A stretch of DNA of 30,888 nt from VRUE01 sp035260485 (GCA_035260485.1 DATFVC010000057.1:1-30888); one strand, 5' to 3'; positions 1 to 8,488 are shown, numbered from the stretch's first letter. Notes: generated from the letters alone by a model not told the origin. Numbers and translations are program-made.

Positions 1-141
1 ATGCCCACCAGTGGCAGAGCTCGACCGAGCGGTTGCGCTCGCTGCCATCCTTCCTGCGCTACTACAACCGGCGTCGTCCGCACAGCTCTTTGGGAGACCG
101 GCCGCCGATCAGCCGTGTTCACAACGTCTGTGGGTAGGACA
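1..141 (+). mobile_element. Right end of an IS481-type insertion sequence
   Basis: Only the 3' end of the element is inside the window. The transposase stop at 135-137 is followed at once by GGACA. Read from the other strand this is TGTCCTAC, which resembles the TGT-type terminal repeat of IS481 elements, with the transposase stop lying inside the repeat. The boundary near 141 is inferred; the left end and any target duplication are outside the window. Confidence 0.5.
3..137 (+). CDS. IS481-family transposase, C-terminal fragment
   Basis: The plus-strand frame starting at base 3 is open from the window edge to TAG at 135-137 and encodes about 44 residues. It contains the motif LRYYNRRRPHSSLG followed by RPPISRV. 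This is the C-terminal end of the DDE (rve-type) integrase core of IS481/IS3-like transposases; the PISR-x-x-N ending fits IS481 best. The catalytic residues are not in the window, so whether the gene is intact cannot be judged. It converges on the DsbA-like gene, and a palindrome separates the two. Confidence 0.75.
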   Translation, partial: AHQWQSSTERLRSLPSFLRYYNRRRPHSSLGDRPPISRVHNVCG

Positions 142-142
142 C

Positions 143-172
143 CTAGACCCTATGGCCGGCCATAGGGTCTAG
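143..172. repeat. Perfect 30-bp palindrome between convergent genes
   Basis: Two 15-base arms, CTAGACCCTATGGCC and its exact reverse complement, abut without a spacer. The palindrome covers the stop codon of the minus-strand DsbA-like gene (169-171) and begins five bases after the transposase stop. No T-run follows on either strand, so a Rho-independent terminator is only possible. A transcript would form a strong hairpin protecting the 3' ends of both convergent genes. Confidence 0.8.
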
Positions 173-894
173 CTCACCGCTTCGATTGCCCGTTCGGCCT
201 GGGCGAGGCTGGGGCCGTCCTGGAGCGTGCGCGTGCCGCCGGGACCGCTGACGATCATCGCCTGTCCGGCGCGGATGCCGAGCTTCATCCCCAGGTCTTC
301 GTAGCCCGCGAGCGTCGTTGCGATCGCCCCGCCGGCGCCCCCCTTGCTATCGAGGTACTGCTGCCATTCGAGCACTTCCAGCTCGCCGATCGAGCCCGCC
401 AGCGAGGCCATGAACTCGTTGTCGATCCCGAACCGCTCCGCCTCAGCCTGGTTGCGGAAGAAGAGGTAGGTGTACTGCCAGCCATAGCCCTGCTGCGCCG
501 CCGCCTCGGCGCCGAAGAAGCCGAGCTCGAGCGGATTCTCGGCGACCGAGTAATGGCGCATCAGCAGCTTGACCGCGCCCGGCCGCACGTAGCCTTCGAC
601 CAGCCCTGGGATCGTGTCGAGGAAATCGGCGCGGCAGTTCCCGCACTGGAGGTCGTTGAAGACCTGGATCGCGACCTTCGCATCGCTGGAGCCAAGCCGG
701 TCGCCTTCTTGCGGGATGCCGCCAAAGAGCTCCTGAGCATCGGCGATGCCTTCAACGCTGACCACTTCACGGCCCGCTTGCCTGGTTGAGATCTGGACCA
801 CCGCGTAACCGAGCGCGGTCAGAGCGAGGCCGAGCGCGAGGATCACCCAGAGTCGGCCGCGCCGGGGAATCGGAGTGGCGGCGACTTCGGACAC
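169..894 (-). CDS. Membrane-anchored DsbA-like thioredoxin-fold protein
   Basis: The protein has 241 residues. A short basic N-terminus (RRGR) is followed by one membrane helix at about residues 15-34 and then an extracytoplasmic thioredoxin_4/DsbA-like domain. The redox motif CGNC is preceded by VFNDLQ (active-site cysteines near residues 84 and 87). Such proteins oxidise or isomerise disulfides in exported proteins. I chose the GTG at 892-894 because a GATAAT -10-like box lies six bases upstream and the membrane helix then falls near the N-terminus. An ATG at 961-963 would add 23 residues, but these run through a strong inverted repeat and have no Shine-Dalgarno. The stop lies inside the palindrome. 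The substrate is unknown. Confidence 0.75.
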   Translation of the reverse strand: MSEVAATPIPRRGRLWVILALGLALTALGYAVVQISTRQAGREVVSVEGIADAQELFGGIPQEGDRLGSSDAKVAIQVFNDLQCGNCRADFLDTIPGLVEGYVRPGAVKLLMRHYSVAENPLELGFFGAEAAAQQGYGWQYTYLFFRNQAEAERFGIDNEFMASLAGSIGELEVLEWQQYLDSKGGAGGAIATTLAGYEDLGMKLGIRAGQAMIVSGPGGTRTLQDGPSLAQAERAIEAVS

Positions 895-941
895 CGCTGC
901 ATTATCGCGACCCGACGCTCGAGAACCCGATCTCCGCAAAA

Positions 942-974
942 AGCAGCCGGACCCGGTTGACATGTCCGGCTGCT
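942..974. promoter_or_regulatory. 11-bp inverted repeat flanking a -35 box (operator or terminator hairpin)
   Basis: AGCAGCCGGAC (942-952) and GTCCGGCTGCT (964-974) are exact reverse complements separated by 11 bases. The spacer contains TTGACA (957-962), the -35 box of the downstream plus-strand gene, so a dimeric repressor bound here would block the promoter. Read on the minus strand the same repeat is followed by TTTTT, so it could instead act as a terminator upstream of the DsbA-like gene. The repeat is seen directly; both functions are inferred. Confidence 0.6.
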
Positions 975-985
975 GGGGTAAAACT
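957..985 (+). promoter_or_regulatory. Sigma-70-type promoter for the small IF2_N-like gene
   Basis: A consensus -35 TTGACA (957-962) is followed after 16 bases by TAAAAC (979-984), or after 17 by AAAACT. Transcription would begin near 991-992, giving a leader of about 30 bases that contains a GGGAGG ribosome binding site at 1010-1015, six bases before the GTG at 1022. Confidence 0.6.
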
Positions 986-1021
986 GGAAATACCCGATTT
1001 CAACTACCTGGGAGGTCCGCC

Positions 1022-1207
1022 GTGGGCAATCATCTCACCCCGTCCGAGCTTGCCGATGAGTTGCGCATGAAACGGCAGGAGGTGATCGGCAAATGCGTCG
1101 AGATGCACGTCCCGATCTTCCACGGCCGTATCGACAAGTCGCTCTTCCAGACGTCGCTTCGGCAGACCTCCGAACACTCACAACGACGGGGCGCTGCGGC
1201 CGCATAA
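1022..1207 (+). CDS. Small IF2_N-like putative nucleic-acid-binding protein
   Basis: The gene encodes 61 residues. GTG at 1022 is chosen because GGGAGG lies six bases upstream and a consensus promoter precedes it. Residues 5-46 run LTPSELADELRMKRQEVI and then CVEMHVPIFHGRIDKSLF. The spacing (xELAxELxMxxxEVIxKCxExxVPIxxGxID) resembles the short IF2_N domain found at the start of translation initiation factor IF-2, a small helical fold. Alone it could be a small DNA- or RNA-binding regulator. The tail from residue 47 is Ser/Arg/Ala-rich and looks disordered. The gene lies 32 bases before the acyl-CoA synthetase gene in the same direction. I do not recognise the exact family. Confidence 0.65.
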   Translation: MGNHLTPSELADELRMKRQEVIGKCVEMHVPIFHGRIDKSLFQTSLRQTSEHSQRRGAAAA

Positions 1208-1239
1208 CCCTGCGGTAACCGTCCACTAGACTCCCCGCC

Positions 1240-3024
1240 GTGGAGGAGCGGGGAACCAAATCGGCCACGCTCGCGGACCTGCTTCCGCGCGCCGCGCAGC
1301 GCTACGGCAACGCCCCCGCGATCCAGTTCAAGGACGGCGAGGTGTGGGTCAAGCGCAGCTTCGCCGAGGTCGAGGAAACTGTCCGCGAACTGGCCCTCGG
1401 CCTGGTCGACCTCGGCGTCGGCAAGGGCGACAAGGTCTCGATCCTCGCCAATACCCGCCCAGAGTGGACCTACTTCGACTTCGCCGCCCTCTCGATCGGC
1501 GCCACGGTCGTCCCGATCTACCAGACCAACTCACCGGAGGAGTGCCAGTACGTGCTGGAGAACTCCGACGCCAAAGTCGTCGTGGTCGAGGACGACGAAC
1601 AGCTGGAGAAGATCCGCGCCGTGCGCGGCCAGTTGCCGCTGCTCGAGCACGTCGTGCGGATGACCGGGGCCAGCGATGACGCGATTTCGCTCAGTGACCT
1701 GGCATCGCGGGGCGCCGGCCGCGACGCCGCGGAATGGGAGCGGCACTGGCAGGGTGTCGCCCCCGAGGACGTCTGCACTTTCATCTACACGTCAGGGACG
1801 ACCGGCCCGCCGAAGGGTTGCGTGATCACGCACGGCAACTACCGCGCGATGCTCAACATGGTCAATGAGACCAGCGTGATCGAGGGCGAAGACGTCACCT
1901 ACCTCTACCTTCCCCTCGCCCACTCCTTCGCCCTGCTGATCCAGCTCGGCAGCTTCGACCTCGGCGCGACGATCGCCTACTGGGAGCGCGATCCGCTGAA
2001 GATCATGCCCAATCTGGCCGAACTGAAACCCACCTACTTCCCCTCGGTCCCGCGGATCTTCGAGAAGATCTACACCCTCGCGACCAGCAGCATGGAAAAA
2101 GATGGTGGCCTCAAAAAGGCGATCTTCGACTGGTCGATCCGGGTCGGCGGCAAAATGCGCGAGGCTGAACGGGCCGGCCGTAAGCCGGGCTTCCTGCTGC
2201 GCAAGCAGTACGAATTCGCCGACAAGCAGGTCCTCTCGAAAATTCGCGGCCTGTTTGGCGGCAAGTTGCGTCTCGCCGTCTCCGGAGCGGCCCCGATCAG
2301 CCCAGACATCTTGCGCTTCTTTGATGCCGCGGGTGTGCTGGTGCTGGAGGGGTGGGGGATGACCGAGACCTCTACCGCGGCGACGATCTCCTCGCCCGAA
2401 GACTTCAAGATCGGCACGATCGGCAAACCATTCCCGGGCTGTGAGATAAGGATCGCCGACGACGGCGAGATCCTGGTCAAGGGCCCCAACGTCTTTCAGG
2501 GCTACTACAAGAACGAGGCGGCAACCCGGGAGACGATCGTCAACGGCTGGCTCCACACCGGTGACCTCGGCTCGATCGACGAAGACGGCTTCATCACGAT
2601 CACTGGGCGCAAAAAGGACATCATCATCACCGCCGGCGGTAAGAACATCACCCCGGCCAACCTCGAGAACGAAATCAAGCAGCACCCCCTGGTCTCGCAG
2701 TGCGTGGTGGTCGGCGACCGCCGGCCCTACCTGGTAGCGCTGGTCACCCTCGACCCCGAAGAAGCGGCCGCCTACGCCAGGGAGCATGGGCTGGCCGAGG
2801 ATCCCGCCAAGCTCGCCGTCAACCGCGACGTGCGGGAGGCGATCGAGGCGCACCTGGCCAAAGTCAACGAGAAATTCGCCCGGGTCGAGCAGGTCAAGAA
2901 GATCGCGATCCTGCCCCATGACCTCTCGCAGGAAAACGGCGAGCTGACCCCGACCCTGAAGGTCAAGCGGGCCGTCGTCGCCGACAAGCACGAGCGCGAG
3001 ATCGAGCAGCTCTACGCAGGCTGA
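1240..3024 (+). CDS. Long-chain acyl-CoA synthetase (FadD15-like)
   Basis: The 594-residue protein belongs to the ANL adenylate-forming superfamily and would activate long-chain fatty acids with ATP and CoA on the cytoplasmic side of the membrane. Visible motifs are YTSGTTGPPKG (183-193, phosphate loop), GWGMTET (371-377), GWLHTGDLG (436-444), GRKKDII (456-462) and LTPTLKVKR (569-577) with the expected catalytic lysine K574. Length and motifs fit bacterial long-chain synthetases of the FadD15/FAA1 type. The GTG start at 1240 has no Shine-Dalgarno, but TAGACT lies seven bases upstream, so the mRNA may be leaderless. It could also be read through from the small gene upstream. It converges on the patatin gene with 34 bases between them; exact chain-length specificity cannot be seen. 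Confidence 0.9.
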   Translation: MEERGTKSATLADLLPRAAQRYGNAPAIQFKDGEVWVKRSFAEVEETVRELALGLVDLGVGKGDKVSILANTRPEWTYFDFAALSIGATVVPIYQTNSPEECQYVLENSDAKVVVVEDDEQLEKIRAVRGQLPLLEHVVRMTGASDDAISLSDLASRGAGRDAAEWERHWQGVAPEDVCTFIYTSGTTGPPKGCVITHGNYRAMLNMVNETSVIEGEDVTYLYLPLAHSFALLIQLGSFDLGATIAYWERDPLKIMPNLAELKPTYFPSVPRIFEKIYTLATSSMEKDGGLKKAIFDWSIRVGGKMREAERAGRKPGFLLRKQYEFADKQVLSKIRGLFGGKLRLAVSGAAPISPDILRFFDAAGVLVLEGWGMTETSTAATISSPEDFKIGTIGKPFPGCEIRIADDGEILVKGPNVFQGYYKNEAATRETIVNGWLHTGDLGSIDEDGFITITGRKKDIIITAGGKNITPANLENEIKQHPLVSQCVVVGDRRPYLVALVTLDPEEAAAYAREHGLAEDPAKLAVNRDVREAIEAHLAKVNEKFARVEQVKKIAILPHDLSQENGELTPTLKVKRAVVADKHEREIEQLYAG

Positions 3025-3058
3025 GGGGTCGCGGCGAGCAGCCGGCCCCGGGTCCGGT

Positions 3059-4306
3059 CTAAGAGGCTTCGCCGGGAAGCAGCGCGGCGGTGGTCTGCTC
3101 GAGCACACGACGCCAAGCGGAGGCCTGCTCCGGCTCCTCTTCGGAAGCGCGCTCGACGGCGCGGCGGACGCGGCGCTCGGAGATCTCGAGCCCATGACGT
3201 TCGGCGATCTCCTTGTAGCGATCGTAATCCTGGGCGAGGGTGGCGGTGACCGACTCAAAGCCGTGGCGGGCGATCCGCAGGCGGCGCGAGTAGTCCATGA
3301 TCGGCGTCCCGAACATCAGCTCGTCGTTGGGCTCGGGCTCGATCAGGATGATGTCGACGCCCGGGTACTTCTCCTCCCACTGGGCCACGGCCTCGTGCAG
3401 CCGTGCGTGGGCGATCAGCCGGAAGGCCTGGTTGGCGATCGCCGGCAGGCCCATGTCGGCGACCCGCCGCACCCGCGTCCCGAACACGGTCGGGATCGTC
3501 TGCTCGAAGTCGTTGACGTAAGGGACGAGCGGGTTCACCACGAGGATGAACTTCGCCCCCTTCTCGACCGCGATATCGACGTTGGTGGTCGAGCGGATGC
3601 CGCCGTCGACGAGCTGGCGACCCTTGAGGTCGACCGGCTTGTAGATGATTGGCAGCGCGGTCGAGCACTCGATCGCCTTGGAGATCGGCACGTCGTCCCA
3701 GCCCTTGTCGCCGAAGACCAGACGCTCGCAGGTGTCGAGGTCGGTAGCGGTCAAGTACAGCTCCCTGTCCAGCTGGCGAAAGTCGTTGGCGCGCCCAGCG
3801 TCGGCCAGAGACTGCTCGACGTAGTCGGCGATCCCGGCGCCCGAGTAGAGGCCGGTCGGCAGCGCCTCGGCGAGCCCGACCACGATGTCCATCGCCGAGA
3901 AGTCGCCCATCTGCACCAGCCGCCGCAACAGCTCCACGGTGCGCAGCGGCAGCTGCGCGGCTTTCTGCAGGAAACCGAGGTAGTTGAACCTCAGAACCTT
4001 GTCGAGATCTAGATCGTCGAGGTCGGAGGGCACCCGATCGTTGATCACCTGCATCATCTCGTCGGGGGTGACGCCGTTGGCCAGCATCGTGGCGACGAAG
4101 GAGCCGGCGCTGGTGCCGACGTAGACGTCGAAGTTGTTGACCGTGCTGTTGACGGCGAGCAGGTCGAGGGCGCGCAGGGCGCCGATCTCATAGACGCCGC
4201 CCGTGAAGCCGCCGCCGCCGAGCACCAGGGCCGTCTTCGAGGAGCGCTTGCGGCCCTTGCCGCGTTTGCGCCTGGTGGGGGCCTCGATGTCTACGACCTT
4301 GCCCAT
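3059..4306 (-). CDS. Patatin-like phospholipase family protein
   Basis: The protein has about 415 residues. It shows the patatin fold signature: a Gly-rich oxyanion loop GGGGFTGG, the nucleophile elbow GTSAGS about 30 residues later with the catalytic serine, and the DGG motif (VDGGIRS) carrying the catalytic aspartate. It is expected to hydrolyse acyl chains from phospholipids or neutral lipids. The first 24 residues are strongly basic (RKRGKGRKR) and no signal peptide is seen, so it is probably cytoplasmic or peripheral to the membrane. ATG at 4306 follows a GATAAT box by eight bases; an ATG two codons earlier (4312) is also possible. The convergent acyl-CoA synthetase next door would re-activate released fatty acids, suggesting linked lipid turnover (inference). 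Confidence 0.88.
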   Translation of the reverse strand: MGKVVDIEAPTRRKRGKGRKRSSKTALVLGGGGFTGGVYEIGALRALDLLAVNSTVNNFDVYVGTSAGSFVATMLANGVTPDEMMQVINDRVPSDLDDLDLDKVLRFNYLGFLQKAAQLPLRTVELLRRLVQMGDFSAMDIVVGLAEALPTGLYSGAGIADYVEQSLADAGRANDFRQLDRELYLTATDLDTCERLVFGDKGWDDVPISKAIECSTALPIIYKPVDLKGRQLVDGGIRSTTNVDIAVEKGAKFILVVNPLVPYVNDFEQTIPTVFGTRVRRVADMGLPAIANQAFRLIAHARLHEAVAQWEEKYPGVDIILIEPEPNDELMFGTPIMDYSRRLRIARHGFESVTATLAQDYDRYKEIAERHGLEISERRVRRAVERASEEEPEQASAWRRVLEQTTAALLPGEAS

Positions 4307-4386
4307 AAACATGGATTATCCCAGGTCGGGCGGGCGAGCTGACGGGAACGCCGCTACCTTGCCTGGTTCCCGTGTTGCTACTTGGG

Positions 4387-5622
4387 ATGAGACGAGCTTC
4401 GATCCTCCTTGCCGCACTTGTCGCACTGGTGGTGCTGCCGAGCGTGGCCCTGGCCGCTAGTAAGAGCTGCCAGCAGATGCGGGAACGGCTGGTCTATGGC
4501 GGGGGAGCGGCTAGTGGGCTGTTCGTCATCGATGCGGAAAGCGGTAAGGCCGTCTGCGCGCGGGCGGCGAGCCGGCAGCGATCGCTTGCTTCGAACACGA
4601 AGCTGTTCACGACGTCGACCGCCCTCTCCCGCTTCGGCCCGGAATACCGCATCTCCACCAAGCTGCTCTCCGATGGCAGCGTCGGATTCGACGGCACTCT
4701 TCACGGCAGCCTCTACCTGCAGGGGGGCGGCGACCCGGCGCTTGGGGTCCCCTCCTTCTACGACCGCTACGTCGGGCTCGGCACTAATCTGCTTGACCTG
4801 GCGGCGCAGCTCCACGCCGCCGGGGTACGCGCGGTGACGGGACGGCTCTACGCGGACGACTCCATCTTCGACCGCCTGCGCGGCGTCGCCGACTCGGGCT
4901 ACGCGACCAGCCCCTACATCGGGCCGCTCTCCGGCCTCTCCTTCGACTCCGGCTACCGCGGCTCGATCGCCGAAGGCTTCGCCTCCGATCCGGCAACGCT
5001 TGCCGCCGCGAAGCTCGCGGGGGCGCTGCGCTCCTCCGGCATCGCGATCCGCACGCAGGTGGCTCGCGGCGTAACTCCGGCCGGCGCCGAGACGCTCGCC
5101 ACCGTGCGCTCACCGACCATGTCACAGCTGGTCGAAGCGACCGACGTCTACTCCAACAACTTCTTCGCCGAGATGCTGGCCAAGCTGCTCGGATCCCGCT
5201 TCGGCGACGCCGGCACGACCGCGGCGGGCACCGGGGTGGTCGAGCGCTTCGCCCGCAGCCACGGCTCGGGGATCCATGCGATCGACGGCTCCGGCCTGAC
5301 CCGCGGCAACCGTGCCTCCCCGGCACAGGTGGTAGGGCTGCTGCAGGCGATGCGCCAGGAGCCCGTGAGCGACGAATTCATCCAGGACCTGGCGCTCGCC
5401 GGCCACGAAGGCACGGTTGCCGATCGTATGCACGGCACCGCCGCTGCCGGCCACTGTCGGACCAAGACCGGCACCCTGACCGGCGTAAGCGCCCTCTCCG
5501 GCTACTGCTTCAACCGCAGTGGCCGGACGATGATCTTCTCGATCCTGATGGGCAGCGTCAGCGACCTCTCCCTCGCCCACTACGAGCAGGACCAGATCGC
5601 CGCCGCAGTCGCCTCCTATTGA
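4387..5622 (+). CDS. dacB: D-alanyl-D-alanine carboxypeptidase/endopeptidase, PBP4 (S13) type
   Basis: From the ATG at 4387 the protein has 411 residues and begins with a typical signal peptide (MRRASILLAALVALVV, cleavage after ALA). All three penicillin-binding motifs of peptidase family S13 are present: SNTK (SxxK, residues 69-72), SNN (SxN, 256-258) and KTG (360-362). It acts outside the membrane, trimming the terminal D-Ala of peptidoglycan stems and possibly cutting cross-links. An in-frame GTG at 4372 would add five residues; neither start has a clear ribosome binding site. The gene diverges from the patatin gene and its last seven bases overlap the end of ligA on the other strand. Confidence 0.9.
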   Translation: MRRASILLAALVALVVLPSVALAASKSCQQMRERLVYGGGAASGLFVIDAESGKAVCARAASRQRSLASNTKLFTTSTALSRFGPEYRISTKLLSDGSVGFDGTLHGSLYLQGGGDPALGVPSFYDRYVGLGTNLLDLAAQLHAAGVRAVTGRLYADDSIFDRLRGVADSGYATSPYIGPLSGLSFDSGYRGSIAEGFASDPATLAAAKLAGALRSSGIAIRTQVARGVTPAGAETLATVRSPTMSQLVEATDVYSNNFFAEMLAKLLGSRFGDAGTTAAGTGVVERFARSHGSGIHAIDGSGLTRGNRASPAQVVGLLQAMRQEPVSDEFIQDLALAGHEGTVADRMHGTAAAGHCRTKTGTLTGVSALSGYCFNRSGRTMIFSILMGSVSDLSLAHYEQDQIAAAVASY

Positions 5623-7643
5623 AAGCCGTCTTCCAGCAGCGCCCGCAGGCCGGCTTCGTCGAGGATCTCGGTTTTTAGTTTCTCCGCCTTACCGAGCTTT
5701 GAGCCCGGGTTCTCGCCGGCGACGACGTAGTCGGTTTTCTTCGAGACCGAGTTGATTACCTTGCCGCCGGCGGCCTTGATCGAGGCCGCCGCCTCCTCGC
5801 GGGTCAGCTCTGGCAGGGTCCCGGTCAGGACCAGCGTCTTGCCCTCCAGCGGGCCGCCGGCCTCGCGCCGTTCCGAGGGATCCTGCTCCAGTCGCAGGCC
5901 CTTCTCGCGCAGCTTCTCGACCAGCCGCCAAGTTGGCTCGTCGGCGAGCGACTCGGCGATCTGCACAGCCATGATCGGCCCCACGCCCTCGACCTCCTCG
6001 ATCTGCTCCGGGTCGGCCTCGTGCAAGGCTTCGATCGAGCCGAAGTGGTCGGCCAGCGCCTCCGCGGTGACGTAGCCGACCCCGGGCAGCCCCAGCGCGT
6101 AGAGAACCCGTTTGAAGGGCCGCGCACGCGAGGCGTCGATCGCCGCCAGCAGGTTGCGGGTCGAGACCTCGCCGAACCCCTCTAGACCGACCAGCCGCTC
6201 CTCGTCGAGCTCGTAGATATCGGCGACATCCTCGATCAGACCTTCTTCGAGGAAACGCAGCGCCTGCTTCTCGCCCAAGCCGTCGATGTCCATCGCCCCG
6301 CGGCTGACGAAGTGCTTGACGTGCTGGAAGGACTGTCCGGGACAGCCTGAGCGGTTGGGGCAGATCGTGAACACGGCGCCCTCGGGCTTGACCGTCGGAG
6401 TGCCGCAGGCTGGGCACTTCCCAGGCGGCTTCGGACGGCGTGCGCCTTTCTTGCGGCGCTGGCTGAGCGGCGCCACCACCTGCGGGATCACGTCCCCTGC
6501 CCGCATCACGACCACCTCGTCGCCGACCCGCACGTCCTTGCGAGCCAGATCCTCCTCGTTGTGAAGGGTCGCAGTGGAGACGGTGACGCCGCCGACGTGG
6601 ACCGGCTCCAGCATCGCGAAGGGCACCAGGTGGCCGGTGCGACCGACGTTCCAGACGACGTCGCTCAGCTTCGTCGTCGCCGTGGTCGGGGCGAACTTCC
6701 AGGCGATCGCCCAGCGCGGCTCGCGGCCGACGACGCCCAGCTCCCGCCAGAGCGCCCGCTCGTCGATCTTGACGACGACCCCGTCGATCTCGTAGTCGAG
6801 CTCCTCGCGCCGCTCCTCCCACCAGCGACAGCGCTCCACCACGGCATCGATCTCGCCGTGGCGACCGGTATCCGGATTGACCTTGAAGCCGCGCTCGCGC
6901 AGCCAATCGATCTCCTCGCTGTGAGTTGCGGGGTCGAGGCCGCGCATCGCGCCCAGCCCGTAGCACCAGATCGAAAGTGGCCGTTCGGCAGCAAGCGACG
7001 GGTCGAGCTGGCGGATCGACCCGGCCGCCGAGTTACGTGGGTTGGCGAAGGCCGGTTCGCCAGCCTCAGCGCGGCGCTCGTTCAGGGTTTTGAAGTCGGC
7101 GATCGGCAGGTAGACCTCGCCTCGCACCTCGACCAACGGCGGCGCATCGTCGATCCGCAGCGGGATCGCCCCGATCGTGCGCAGGTTGCCGGTCACGTCC
7201 TCGCCGACACGGCCATCGCCGCGGGTGGCGCCGCGGATCAGGACACCGTCCTCGTAGGTGAGCGAGATCGCCAGGCCGTCGATCTTCGGCTCGGTCGTGT
7301 AGCTGAACTCGGCGGCGCTGATGTCGAGCCGCTTCAGGTGGTTGCGGACGCGAGTCTCCCAAGCGCGCAGCTCCTCCTCATTGCGCGCATTTCCGAGCGA
7401 GAGCATCTGCTCCGCGTGCTCGACCTGCTCGAAGCGGTCCAGCGGCGGCGCGCCGACCCGCTGGGTCGGCGAGTCCGGGGTCTTCAGCTCCGGGTGCTCG
7501 GCCTCGATCGCGCGCAGCTCGTCGAGCAGCGCGTCGTATTCGTCGTCGTCGATCAGCGGGTCGTCGAGGACGTAGTAGCGGCGGTTGTGGACCGCGAGTT
7601 CGCGGCGCAGCTCCTCCGCGCGTTTCTCGGTGGCGGCGCTCAC
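5616..7643 (-). CDS. ligA: NAD-dependent DNA ligase LigA
   Basis: The 675-residue protein has the full bacterial LigA layout. The Ia domain is N-terminal (RRYYVLDDPLIDDDEYD). The adenylation domain carries the active-site lysine in KIDG (120-123). An OB fold follows, then a four-cysteine zinc finger (C410, C413, C428, C434), helix-hairpin-helix repeats (about 455-590) and a C-terminal BRCT domain (about 597-675). It seals nicks during replication and repair using NAD+. The GTG start at 7643 overlaps the surE stop (GTGA, four bases), so surE and ligA are probably co-transcribed and translationally coupled. The 3' end overlaps dacB by seven bases in a convergent arrangement. Confidence 0.97.
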   Translation of the reverse strand: MSAATEKRAEELRRELAVHNRRYYVLDDPLIDDDEYDALLDELRAIEAEHPELKTPDSPTQRVGAPPLDRFEQVEHAEQMLSLGNARNEEELRAWETRVRNHLKRLDISAAEFSYTTEPKIDGLAISLTYEDGVLIRGATRGDGRVGEDVTGNLRTIGAIPLRIDDAPPLVEVRGEVYLPIADFKTLNERRAEAGEPAFANPRNSAAGSIRQLDPSLAAERPLSIWCYGLGAMRGLDPATHSEEIDWLRERGFKVNPDTGRHGEIDAVVERCRWWEERREELDYEIDGVVVKIDERALWRELGVVGREPRWAIAWKFAPTTATTKLSDVVWNVGRTGHLVPFAMLEPVHVGGVTVSTATLHNEEDLARKDVRVGDEVVVMRAGDVIPQVVAPLSQRRKKGARRPKPPGKCPACGTPTVKPEGAVFTICPNRSGCPGQSFQHVKHFVSRGAMDIDGLGEKQALRFLEEGLIEDVADIYELDEERLVGLEGFGEVSTRNLLAAIDASRARPFKRVLYALGLPGVGYVTAEALADHFGSIEALHEADPEQIEEVEGVGPIMAVQIAESLADEPTWRLVEKLREKGLRLEQDPSERREAGGPLEGKTLVLTGTLPELTREEAAASIKAAGGKVINSVSKKTDYVVAGENPGSKLGKAEKLKTEILDEAGLRALLEDGFQ

Positions 7644-8452
7644 ACCGAGGAGGGCGAGCTGGCCGCCAGCATCTCCTCGAAGCGCCAGCCCCGCAGCCGG
7701 TCCAGGCCGCCGTGGTCGGTGAGGTCGAAGTGGATCGGCGTAACCGCGATCCGCCCCTGCGATACCGCCATCAGGTCGGTCCCGTCGAGCTGCTCGAAGC
7801 CGGGCTGCCAGCCGTAGATCTCGTAATGGCGACGGCCGTCCCCGTCCTCGGAAACCAGCTTCAGCTCATCGTTGTAGACGCGTTTGCCGAGCTTGGTCAC
7901 CTCGATCCCGGTCGGCTCACCGGCGGGGCAGTTGACGTTGATCAGCGTCTTGGGCGGCATCGGCTCGGTCCTCAGCCCGGCGACGAGCTGGGCGACAAAG
8001 GGCGCCGCCACGTCAAAGTCGAAGCGGCCGCTGACGTAGCCCATGCCACCGCCCGAGGACTGTTGGGAGATCGCCACCGCCGGGATGCCGAGGACGATCC
8101 CCTCGAAGGCAGCTGCGACCGTGCCCGAGTAGGTGATGTCATCGCCGAGGTTGGCGCCGTGGTTGATGCCCGAGACGATCAGATCCGGCCGGTGCCCGAC
8201 CAGGCCCAGCTCGGCGAAGCGAACGCAATCGACCGGGGTGCCGTCGGTGGCAAAACCGCGGTCGCCGTCGCCGAACTCGACCTCCTCGACCGTCAGCGGC
8301 GAGCGGGTCGTGATGCTGCGCGCCGTGGCGCTGCGATTCGAGTCGGGCGCGATCACGTCGACGTCCACGTCGTCGAGCGCGCGCAAGGCGCGGCGGGCTG
8401 CCTGGAGCCCAGGGGCCGAGATGCCGTCGTCGTTGGTCAGCAGAACGCGCAC
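7640..8452 (-). CDS. surE: 5'/3'-nucleotidase SurE
   Basis: The 270-residue protein starts with RVLLTNDDGI, the diagnostic N-terminal metal-binding motif of SurE (adjacent aspartates). It continues with APDSNRSA and SGINHGANLGDDITYSGTVAAA, further hallmarks (given here only as family features of the metal site and substrate loop). SurE dephosphorylates nucleoside 5'- and 3'-monophosphates and is linked to stationary-phase survival. The GTG at 8452 is chosen because SurE normally begins exactly here. An in-frame upstream extension would run into a palindromic repeat. A TAGAAT box lies seven bases before the GTG and an AGGACA 17 bases further up, so the mRNA is probably leaderless. It overlaps ligA by four bases. 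Confidence 0.93.
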   Translation of the reverse strand: MRVLLTNDDGISAPGLQAARRALRALDDVDVDVIAPDSNRSATARSITTRSPLTVEEVEFGDGDRGFATDGTPVDCVRFAELGLVGHRPDLIVSGINHGANLGDDITYSGTVAAAFEGIVLGIPAVAISQQSSGGGMGYVSGRFDFDVAAPFVAQLVAGLRTEPMPPKTLINVNCPAGEPTGIEVTKLGKRVYNDELKLVSEDGDGRRHYEIYGWQPGFEQLDGTDLMAVSQGRIAVTPIHFDLTDHGGLDRLRGWRFEEMLAASSPSSV

Positions 8453-8488
8453 GAGGCCGATTCTAGGGACGGGGGGAGGGGGTGTCCT
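8453..8488 (-). promoter_or_regulatory. Putative leaderless promoter of surE, with its -35 inside a repeat arm
   Basis: On the minus strand AGGACA (8483-8488) is followed after 17 bases by TAGAAT (8460-8465). The surE GTG begins seven bases further on, where transcription would start. The -35 box lies within the left arm of the adjacent palindromic element (8467-8588), so the element may supply part of the promoter. This is inferred from spacing alone. Confidence 0.45.

Noticed and set aside
3025..3058. Imperfect dyad CCGGCCCC/GGGTCCGG between convergent acyl-CoA synthetase and patatin genes
   Set aside because: No loop, one mismatch and no T-run; too weak to call a terminator.
1792..3258. 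Long minus-strand open frame opposite the acyl-CoA synthetase
   Set aside because: Antisense to a gene with all motifs of its family; typical shadow frame of GC-rich DNA.
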